DNA of 64,000 nt from Siderastrea radians (taxonomy: Eukaryota; Cnidaria; Anthozoa; Scleractinia; Rhizangiidae): NCBI GenBank assembly GCA_964017195.1, contig OZ024895.1:14649034-14713033 (forward strand), read 5' to 3'. The position numbers and the translations under genes are program-made. The notes beneath the pieces were generated by a model. That model ran no database searches. It was not told the origin of the DNA and saw nothing but the letters and a program-made list of their open reading frames with translations. Below, one piece after another: positions 47,084-56,369 of the stretch; within the stretch, counting starts at the first letter, position 1; each line of letters starts with the position of its first letter.

Positions 47084-47603
47084 CGCCGCAACTAGACTTG
47101 CATACCATTTTGCCTATTACTTTATTTACCTCGTCGCTGGTCGTATTATATAAAAACATAGAGTCATTATAACTTTCTTTTAGAAATTTATAGAATTCAT
47201 CATTATTGGAATTAAATTTCTTAGCAAGATTTGGTCCAACATTAACAGAAAAATCATTGAAATCATTTGCAATTAATTTTGGATCACTGACTTCTTCATT
47301 GTCATCATTTAAAAAAGATCTCGGTAGATCGGTATTAGATTTCTTTTTACCAAGTAATTCATTGATAGTATTCCATGTTGATTTTATGTCGTTTTTACTT
47401 TGATCTAGTTTTTTACTGTAATAGCTCTTTTTAGCTATTCTTATCAGATGATTTAATTTATTGCGGTAAAGTTTGTACTTTCGTTCATTTTTTTCACTTG
47501 GATTTTTTATAAAGTTTTTGTAAAGAATTTCTTTCGTTTTAGATGATTCCTTTAATCCTCTAGAAATCCATGGGTTACGAGTTCTTTTGGTGTTTTTAGA
47601 TCG

Positions 47604-48236
47604 TTACTTTTTCATTGGAAAAGACTTATTGTATAGCTCAAAGAACTCTTTTATGAATGCTGCATATGACTCAATTGGGTCCTTCTTTGATAGCGTTGAT
47701 TGCCAATCGCAACTTTGCAGTTTACTAGAGAAAGATTCTAGAGATTTATTTGTAATTTTCCGAGCTGAGTAGTCATACGCTTTAAGTAATTTTGGATACC
47801 TTTGTAATTCATGCCCTGTAATAGTGAAAATAGGAAGGTGATCGGATATATCATTAAATAAAATACCGTTTAAATGCTCTGTTTTACTCAAATTGTTTGT
47901 AAAGATGTTATCAATTAACGTTGCCGTAGATTTAGTTATACGGGTGGGTTTATAAATAAGTGGCGTGTAACCTGATGAACAAAATTGGTTAAAAAATAAA
48001 GTTGAAAAATTACAGCAATTATATTTTAGCAGATCAATGTTAAAGTCACCCATGATATAGCATGGCTTATCCCATTTATCTAATTCAGTTAAAATAGTTT
48101 TAAGGTCATTTTCAAATTCATTAAATCTATTGTTTGGTGGCCAGTAGATGGTGCCAATTATTATATTTTTAGATTTTTCGTTTATTATTTCAATAAATAA
48201 ACACTCTGTGTCACTGGTATTGTCTTCAGGAACCAA
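47604..48236 (-). pseudogene. LINE apurinic-type endonuclease fragment
   Basis: Motifs of the exonuclease-endonuclease-phosphatase fold: IIGTIYWPPN, CYIMGDFNIDLL, TLIDNIFTN and NDISDHLPIFTI (the last with the catalytic D and H). The start of the domain is in the next upstream frame. Confidence 0.85.
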
Positions 48237-48256
48237 GTCTTTCCTAAGTTTTATTA

Positions 48257-48898
48257 CTATATTATCCCTCCTTTTTTATTTTTCGTGAACAATTTGGTTG
48301 ATTTGTATCCTGGGATTTCAAAATTATCACTTTCATCAGCATTAAGCCATGTTTCAGTGAGAGCTATTACAGAAAATTTATGGGTTAACGAGTTTAAGTA
48401 ATTTTTTAGTTCATCAAACTTATTCCTTATACTTCTTATATTTAAATGTAAGAAAGATAAATTGTCACTACTCAGACGTTTAGATCGGGTTAGATCGATA
48501 AACTCATCCGAGGAGTAGAAATGTGATATTGGATTTGGTGGCATACCTAAATCTTGAGAATTGTCATTGAACAGAATTTTGTCATTATGCAAGAAAGCCT
48601 CACGCTGGTATGGTTTAAAAACAAGATTTTGTAAATTATTCCGCTCAAGTAAATCATTTTTGGTCATTTCAATATTGATCTGCAAGCAGTCATCTTCAAC
48701 ACAATTGTACGGCAAGCAGATGTTTAGACATTGATAACAAGTGAAGTTGTTATCAGTGCCAGACAGATTGTCTAGCCGCAGACAATGCCTGTTTAAATGA
48801 AAATGGTTTGAACAGATGTTGCATATTAGCGACCTTTGAGCTTCAGTTATTTCACAATCACAGAAATTACAATTTTGCAATCTATCTTCGCCTAGCAT
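48257..48898 (-). pseudogene. LINE N-terminal PHD-like zinc finger and start of endonuclease
   Basis: Residues 10-55 have paired cysteines and a histidine (CNFCDCEIT, ICNICSNHFHLNRHC, FTCYQC), a PHD/RING-like arrangement known from CR1-clade elements. The C-terminal part reads FLHLNIRSIRNKFDELK and VIALTETWLN, the beginning of the endonuclease. The frame ends at 48257 and continues shifted. Confidence 0.75.
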
Positions 48899-48920
48899 AT
48901 GGAGCTAAATGGTGAATTAA

Positions 48921-49944
48921 AATAAATGTTAATCAAATAAATTTTATACATTCCGACATTGTATAACTATTGGTATTGCGGTAATTAATGAGGCACATTA
49001 GGCTTAACTTATCTCGTGATTGTTCTAACCCATAGGGTTTCCATTCTGCTCGCCGAGTGGTCCTCTGTAGCGCTGCCCGTTGATGAAAAGTTTGTCTTTA
49101 ATCAATTTTACAGCACATCCTTCTTTAGTATAGGGTAGAGCTTGTTTCGTGTTTCTGCAATCTCTTTCGGAAATTGATCAGCAATCCCTACCTTTGTTCC
49201 TTCACAGGCAGCCCAGACGCGTTGTATGTGGAGTTCATTTAAAAATAGAAAAAGATGAAAATATATGTAATAGCACGAAATAAATCTTTACTTCACGAAA
49301 TAAATCTTGTTTACTTCTGCTTATTGTGTCCTGTTTAATTAATTTCCGGTTAATCTTGCACCGCTCTCTTACCCAATCGCTTGATAGCGTCGCTGCTTAT
49401 ATAAGCCGTTAAGCCTAAGGTTTGCAGAGATTTATTACGGACTAACCGGTGATAAAAGAATCGAGATATCTTGAAATAAAGCCTGTCTTCCTACAGCTCA
49501 ATGCTCCCCTGTTCGTCCTGGCTGGTTTAAATGACATTTTGTGGCTTTTTTCAATCGGGGGTAGCTTCCACTAAAGAAGAATTAAAGGCTGGTGACCCGG
49601 CCAGCGAACCATCTTTACGCGAAGCGCAGTAAATTCCCGAATAATGGACGGATCCACTCCAAATTGCGATCAGCTGAACCAGGGATTACGTGGTTTTCTG
49701 TATATTGAGCACTGGCTCTCAAAATCCATTGTAACTGCCTGAGAATCCCTCATTTATCTACCTAAACTTGACCTTTTCGCTCCGCCATGAACCGTAACAT
49801 CGACGGGCAGGCTATGGGATTTGAATACTTAAGCTTAGCGACCGCGTCTGCTCGACAAAATAGCACTGGCTACGGGAGGGACATTCCCAAAGCACATTCG
49901 ATTCAAATGGTAATAGTACCGTCCCTCCCTCCCTAAGAGTCTTA
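48921..49944. other. Rest of the inverted-duplication loop, no gene recognised
   Basis: Sequence between the LINE 5' end and the right arm. No ORF with domain similarity; a C/T-rich CCCTCCCTCCCT tract lies near 49920. Confidence 0.5.
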
Positions 49945-50620
49945 GAGGTAACACAATATGCCTTTTAAGACCATGTAGCTTATCTCACGAAATGCGTTAC
50001 TTAATAGATAGAAAAAAAGATCGTTTGTGCACAGATTAAATCATCTCTTCTTTTTGAATAAAAATTCCACTGGATTCTGTCGTTAAGATTTCTTTCTTGT
50101 TTCCATAAACTGCCGGGAAGACAAGGCAAGTGTGTCATCTTAAACTTGCCACACACTTTCCGCAAAGACACGAGAAAACGCAAACACCCCGGGAACTAAT
50201 CGGTGATTGATACTGATCTGCCACTTTGCGTTCGAGATTCCGACAATCTGTCCTCAAGAGACTGCAAAAACAATTCCTTGCCGCACGGAACCGTATGAAG
50301 GTGCACCTTTTGGACATCAATTTCATATTGATGCATTATAGTGGCCGTCGAACAGAGATTCCTATCGCCTCTTCGCAGTTACGAAACTCTGCACTGACCG
50401 TATTTAAGCTTATTAAAGCCACGCGGGAAAATATGGCGCCATTTTTGCTGCAGCCAACAGGGGCGAATGCAACGGACTACTGTAGCTGTCCTGTATAGTT
50501 TTCAACGGAGGAAGTTTTCAGGAGAAGACAGGCTGTGAGTGTACATGATGCATAATTTCTTAACTGTGGCCGGTCTTCTCACAGGGAGTGCAAGCGGCAG
50601 TTGATTCAGACTGCAACATG

Positions 50621-52582
50621 CCCGTACGAAATTTTTTGGCCTGACAGAACCAAAATCAGGCCTAACAAAGGCCTGATATAGTAGACCAGAGGCTAACAAG
50701 AAGGAAAATTTAGCCAAACAATTTTATGTTAGGCTCGTAACGGAATGAGCATAACAAAAAGAAGTCTAATGTTAGGTTTTACTTGTCAGTCTCCAGTTGG
50801 CCTAACAAGAGCCTTAAAAAACAGAGGGTCCGTGTTAGGGTTTTGTCGTCAGCCTAACATGAACCATAAATTAACCTAAAATATTTTTGCCTGCTAGAAA
50901 TGTGACCCCCAACCTAACAATCCACCAAACATCAACCATACTTTTGGAGAGTTATTAAGTCACTTCAGCTCCTTTGTTTTGTTTGTGCATTCGACAGGTA
51001 TAATTACCATCAGGCCCTTTCATCATAAAACGAACCAAAGACAGCCGGTGTGCCCTGAGGTACACCTTAAAAGTGCCTTGATGTGTATCTGTTTCGCATT
51101 CCACTTGATCGAAATTAACTTTGCTTACCCGAACTTGCTTTGCACATCACTCAGTCACGGCTATGTTGTGTGATGTAAGAAACGATGATGGAAGGGAAAA
51201 CAAACAACTCGAAACAAACGCGAAATGTGGTGGTTAATTGCATCGACACTTAACTCCTACGCGACCCTGGAGCCGCAATCTGACAAGCGACAAACCTACA
51301 ATGCCTATTGCACTTAGGTTTCAAATTGACGTTTGACGGTTGGTAAAATATTTTCTGCTCCTGACCCGCGTTGGTTTGAATTTGTTACTTGACGGTTGGA
51401 GTTCGTTGCAGAGTAGCTGTGTGCGCGCATAGTCATGCCCTAAAGCTGCTCAAGATTTTGGCAACTACGGCTCTCAAAATATGGTCTCAGCAATGCGATC
51501 GACAGAAAAAATGCTTGTTGTTTATCAACAAATCTGTCTCTAGTGAAATTATCCCCATCGCGCATTTTCAATGGAATTAATTGCCCCCCAAACCGTCAAC
51601 GAACAGGAGATGGCTACCAACCTTCGCTTCGCTTCTCTCTTCACTTCTCGGGGTGGAAAAGCGAGTCGCTCAGCCAGAGGCGTTTTATTATATCCCTTCA
51701 AGGCCCAAACCGCTGTAAAAACACTGGGAAACGGACGAAAAAGCCGTAGGTGAGTTCAAAAGACAACTTTATGTTACCCTGATTCAGAACTTTTTTAGTC
51801 CAAGTAATATTTTCCATACAAACTCTTATAATCGTCAACAATGAATAATAAGCAGGCCAAGAGAGTTGGGGTAATGTGGTCTAAAGCCTAAAATAGTGAG
51901 CTTCGGAAACCTGTCATCAAAAAGGGCCTCTTTTCTTCTTAAAAACTTATACGTTTGGTATTTGCAACCGAAGAACTCACAAAGTCATGCAGACATTAGG
52001 CCTGGTGCAAAAAAAAATGGCAAGAAGTACAATAGAAGTCTCCTTTAGATCCAGAAAGAGTTAGCGTAGGCAAAGGCGTGAAAAATTCACGATTTGTAAA
52101 ATATGAACTTATAACCTAAGTGCTTCTGGGGTGTACCATCTTAAGAAAGGTAGGTCGGGAGTGATAGACCTTACATTATACAGATCTTAACTGAATTTCA
52201 ATCAAGAACCTCACAAAGCCTAACACGAACCAAAACATTCCTTACATTTTTGTCCTTGAAAGTCCCGAGTGATAGATCTTACATTAAACAGATCTTAACT
52301 GACCTAAATAAAGAGCCTCACTAAACCCTAACATGAACCTAAACATTCCTTAAATTTTTACCCGTGGACTGTCTGATAACTGTAAACAAAGCCACTTGTG
52401 AAAATAACATTAGCGTAACAAAACCGTGACAAGACCCTTAAAACTGGAATTTTTAACGCTCCTACGACGTTTATGTAAGGCTCATGTCAGGCTTCACTTT
52501 AACGTCAAGAGTTAGTTTCTTGTAAGGTCGCTGTTAGGTTTTAAGATTAAGGCTCCTGTCAGGCCTAAAATTTTCGTGCGGG
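50621..52582. mobile_element. 1.96-kb TIR element inserted in right arm
   Basis: The ends are inverted: CCCGTACGAAATTTTTTGGC and the complementary TTTTCGTGCGGG, with GGCCTGAC and GTCAGGCC inside. The left arm has the uninterrupted site (GCAACATCGTGTTTATCG on the minus strand), so the boundaries are firm; two bases (TG) may be duplicated. The interior has scattered CCTAACA/TGTTAGG motifs in both orientations and one exon-like frame near 51611-51746. No transposase was identified. Confidence 0.8.
51611..51746 (+). other. Exon-like frame inside the TIR element
   Basis: ATG followed by ATNLRFASLFTSRGGKASRS and on to KTLGNGRKSR, ending at a good donor (CGTAG/GTGAGT). The N-terminus is basic and serine-rich, mitochondrial-leader-like. 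It might be a captured first exon. No downstream exon was found; family unknown. Confidence 0.3.
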
Positions 52583-54651
52583 TGGTGTTTATCTCATTCC
52601 CAGGTAAAAAGTCTACGATCTTATACAAGGTGCTGCGCTGATGACTGTGAAATCAAAAGTGAACTGATGCAAAATTCTGACTTGAACGGACTTCAGAGAT
52701 ACAGAGTCGCCTATGTCTACTGTTCCGAATCAAACCCTGCTTCTGTGCTAAAAGGCCGGATGTGTTCACAGATACTTTTCAATCATTTTTTGCGGTTGGT
52801 TCCTTTAATGAAAGGAGACAATCCCTCAATAGCTGAAAGAGCCTAAGGTTAGTTCAAAGTGTGAATTGTAGTAGTTGTTTTAAAGTTTTTTTTTTGGTGC
52901 AATGAATCATATGAATTCCCTGACCTACTGAAATGAGTCATGGGGTAACCACTTTAAACCGGCTTCCTTGTATCACAATGTTTTTAACCTAGCATAACGC
53001 TAACTGTAAAATCAAGCCAAAGTGATAGCAAACGTTTTTCGGTTTCTTTCGTGCTGGCATGTGTTTATTCTTACCATCAGCGGTCGATGGCCGGATGCAG
53101 AATAATGAAATTTCTGTGATAGCTTAATTAACGATAAATACGGGTTGTACTTTGTTGGAAAAGGCTTGAGAATTGTGCCTGAAGTTAATTCATGGCAATA
53201 AGTAAAAATCTGATCGGCCACAGAAAATAATTTTTGTCCCATTTTAGTATCTGTTATGCAGCTGACATAACTGTCATAGCTGAATGTCAGTAGCTGTTCC
53301 GCGAATAAGACTGTCTGAGTTGACCTGATTCATGTGAGATACTTGCCGGACGGATACTTTAACACGTGCGATTTCGTTCGAACTAGAAACCGATGTAAAC
53401 CGCAAGATTTCTACAAAAAAGCCACAGCATCCTTAACATAATGTCCACTAGTAGCTAACGCGAGCCGTATTGTCTTGTTTTGTTTCGCGTTTTGCTGACT
53501 GTTGGTTTGTGTGTGTGACGAGGTAAATAAAGCCTCTGAAATGAAATATTCCATGGACACTGCCGTTATGCTGAACAAAAGAACCGCAGTGAATTCGCCT
53601 GTGGTTGCTCTTGGCATTAGATTTTTTCCTTTATAATTATTTGCTTTGAAGTTTCATGTTTTCGGACATCTCAGATTGAATTCAGCTGTAAATTTAACTG
53701 TGACTTAAATGCGAGCGGCTCGCAATGTTTGCTTTGTTTTGGCTTTGACTTAAATGTGTTTTGTGCACTCTTGAATTTTGATCTTCGTTTCAAGTACGTG
53801 GAACTGTCAGTTGATACTGAAAAACAGAACAGTTCAGTTTCTCAACCGCAGTGAAATCGCTTGTAGTTTCTCTTAGAACACATAGCGTTTAATTTTTGGT
53901 TCATTTTATGCGTGGGAAGGTTTTGGCGTTTTGCATTTTCGGACAGATCGGATTCATATGAATTATCTCTATGTTGTATTTTTCAATTGATGCTCGAGGC
54001 CTTTACTATTTACCAGATTTAATAACTTTTATGAATTGGATAAAACATAAATCAGTTAACGATGTTTTATAAAACCTCTGCCTCGGTGACCCGGCGGTGA
54101 GGATCGAATGATCAGATAAATATCGATAAATGACCGAACTGAGTGGGCTGTAGCGGGCGTATTTTTTAGTCTACTAACTAGCCTGCTCCACAGACACAAT
54201 AAACTAGCGATAGCGAACGCAGGACTGAAATCTTTGTGTATGTACAAGTTGTGTTGCGAATTATTGTTTAGGCAACAACGTTCTTTTCTTGATCGTTTTG
54301 CATAATTGGTTTGAATAACAAAGGTCAACAAATACTGCGAGACTGAGAACCTAAGATTTCCTTCGAATTCATGACAAGTGGATATCACAGAAAGCCACGT
54401 TTTGGAAATCAGTGTGGATGAAAGGGAATAATAAACATATCAAATAAAGGGAATTTTCAGAAATGATAGCAGTCTGTCTGAAGTATAGTAAAATCGATGT
54501 TTGTGTCCGGAAGACGCTAGCAAAGTTACGACAGGTTTATATCATTCGTCAGTGTCTCAAATGTCTCCATTTGATTGGCTACAGAAAATAACTTTTAGTC
54601 CACTCCAATAACTGTTATAGTGGAAGTATAACGTTTACGCAATTTTCATAA

Positions 54652-54838
54652 CCGAATGGGACTGTTAAACTTAACTCAGCTATACCACCAGAATATGACG
54701 GCAGAATAAGGAAGGAAGGCCGTGCCACTTTTGTGATAAAGAAAGTCAGAATTGAGCACTCAAACCGTTTTAAATGCACTTTGGAAGGAAAACAAGGGAT
54801 GGCAGAAATTTCAAGTACCACTGAACTCGTTATTACAG
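54652..54838 (+). pseudogene. 5'-truncated duplicate of V-like Ig exon
   Basis: Matches the 3' half of the exon at 59728-60105: NGTVKLNSAIPPEY, GRATFVIKKV, SNRFKCTLEGKQG, TTELVITG and a GTGCAG donor. The first half and the acceptor are missing; the inverted-duplication arm begins instead. It cannot be spliced in as it stands. The downstream intron (54940-55158) also matches 60300-60528. Confidence 0.85.
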
Positions 54839-54856
54839 GTGCAGTATGCTTCATAA

Positions 54857-54857
54857 A

Positions 54858-54893
<36 letters not shown>
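54857..54893. repeat. (TTA)n microsatellite
   Basis: Tandem ATT units just after the truncated Ig exon, absent in the paralogue at 60106. Confidence 0.9.
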
Positions 54894-54894
<1 letters not shown>

Positions 54895-55315
54895 TATTTA
54901 TTTATTAAAAAAACGCCATGATGTTGATTAACGTTTAGTCCAGCAGTCCTCTTAGGGGCTATTTAAGAGGGAGTAGGAGACTGACCCATTTTTGACTACC
55001 CGGGAATCTTTTTGTTGGTTGCCTATTTAGTAAAATCTGAATGTAAAAACAACAAAACTTGGTAAATCTCGACACTAAGTACCTAAGTATGTATCTTTGA
55101 GATTTATTTAATTTTACTCGAAACTAGGTCTACTTTTCCTACAGGAATGTGCATGAAAGTTGTAATAATACTCCTTTTATTTACATTTAACTCTGGGAGG
55201 AGGGAAGCCTGGGCCGAGTTTGGCCGAGTCTGCGCTGTAGAACTCTATGTATGCTGTAGAACTCTGAACATGTGCTCGATCTAGCTGGCTTTTAGCTGCG
55301 TTTTCTTTGAGAAAT

Positions 55316-56369
55316 ATGTCGCTTCGAAGGAGCACGAGAGCGACAAGGCCTCCTGTTACACTGAAAGACTTCCGTTTGGAAACAGATTCGGAGGCGAGCA
55401 GTCAAGCGCGTGCAATCAGACAGGAATTAGACCAAGTGGAATCTCTGCTCGAAAGCTTGACCCCCGAAGCGGGAAGAAGATCTGCTGCCAGTGACAGCAA
55501 ACCTAGGAGTTTGACACCCGCAGTTGAAGATGAACTTTCCAGCGATGTACTCAGCCTTCAAAACGAGAACTTAAAACTGGAACTTGAGCTCACACGAGCC
55601 AAAATCGAGCTCGCACGGACTCAGTCCGAGGTGAAACAAAACCCACAATCCAAGATGGCGGCTCCAGCCTCGGCGCACGGCAACACGCAGCAGCATGGCC
55701 GGAGTGCAGTCCAACGTTCGACCATCCCTTCTCTAAAAACGTTGCAAACAGACCCAGCGGTTCAGGAGGATCTCAAGGCTTTAGAAGATTCACTCGGGGA
55801 CCCAATTCTTCTGGGACTTTCTGACGAATTGGCGGATCCAGCGCAGCAACTACTGGAACCCAGACCCTCCCCCCCAACTCGCTAACATCACCTTTCCACA
55901 ATGGTCAGCTGCAAACTTTCGAATCATGCACACGCTGATAAAAGACGGTGATTTACCATCAACCTCAGATGTCATAAATTACATTTCATATAGCACAAAG
56001 GTTTCAGAGCTGGCCAAGATTTATCCAATACCTCGTGTTGTCCAATACGACGACCTTTATCGCCGAATGCAATTTGCTAGTGGTTGCAAGTGGGGCACTG
56101 AGAGCCAATTTATCTACCAGCAGTCTCTACACAAGCCTGATGCCACCCAGCCTGGCTCAACAAAACAAACAGGCCGCCCTCCAAACAAAACAGCGCCCAC
56201 CATCAACCCGGCTACAGGAAAGCAGGTGTGCTTTGATTTTCAACGGCGTCAAGGCTGCAGCTATGGCACAACTTGCAAGTACGATCATGTGTGTATTAAA
56301 CCGCAGTGTCTTGGTGATCACCCGCAATGGAGACACCAATCCCCCTCAACACCCAACCCCCAAGCCTAA
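55316..56369 (+). pseudogene. DIRS-like ORF1 (Gag-like), one frameshift
   Basis: The first part (55316-55885) starts MSLRRSTRATRPPVTLKDF and has a coiled-coil-like stretch (LQNENLKLELELTRAKIELA). Just after EPRPS a run of C (about 55868-55877) throws the frame; the second part continues in another frame through ANITFPQWSAANFRIMHTLI to an ATG at 55926 and beyond. It ends with a CCCH-type finger, CFDFQRRQGCSYGTTCKYDH. A single homopolymer length change would make the frame continuous, so it may be polymorphic or a sequencing error. It overlaps ORF2 by about 40 nt. Confidence 0.7.

Larger units (their letters stand above)
45361..48920 (-). mobile_element. Decayed CR1/L2-type LINE in the loop of the inverted duplication
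   Basis: In minus-strand order: zinc-finger and start of endonuclease (48898-48257), endonuclease (48236-47604), frameshifted linker (~47600-47090), reverse transcriptase (47083-46163), C-terminal region (45993-45601), 3' UTR and ATTC repeats at 45361-45377. The domains are near complete but split by frameshifts, so it is no longer autonomous. It is absent from any duplicate copy because it lies in the loop. Confidence 0.85.
49945..54650. repeat. Right arm of the ~5-kb inverted duplication
   Basis: Reverse-complement counterpart of 39283-44966, starting after CTTAGAGGTAACACAATATG and ending at GCAATTTTCATAA. It holds a 1.96-kb transposon (50621-52582) absent from the left arm. Its outer end meets a duplicated Ig exon that lacks its 5' half. 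Confidence 0.85.

Noticed and set aside
54733..54921. Truncated Ig frame as a functional alternative exon
   Set aside because: It lacks the first half of the domain and an acceptor; the upstream sequence belongs to the inverted-duplication arm.
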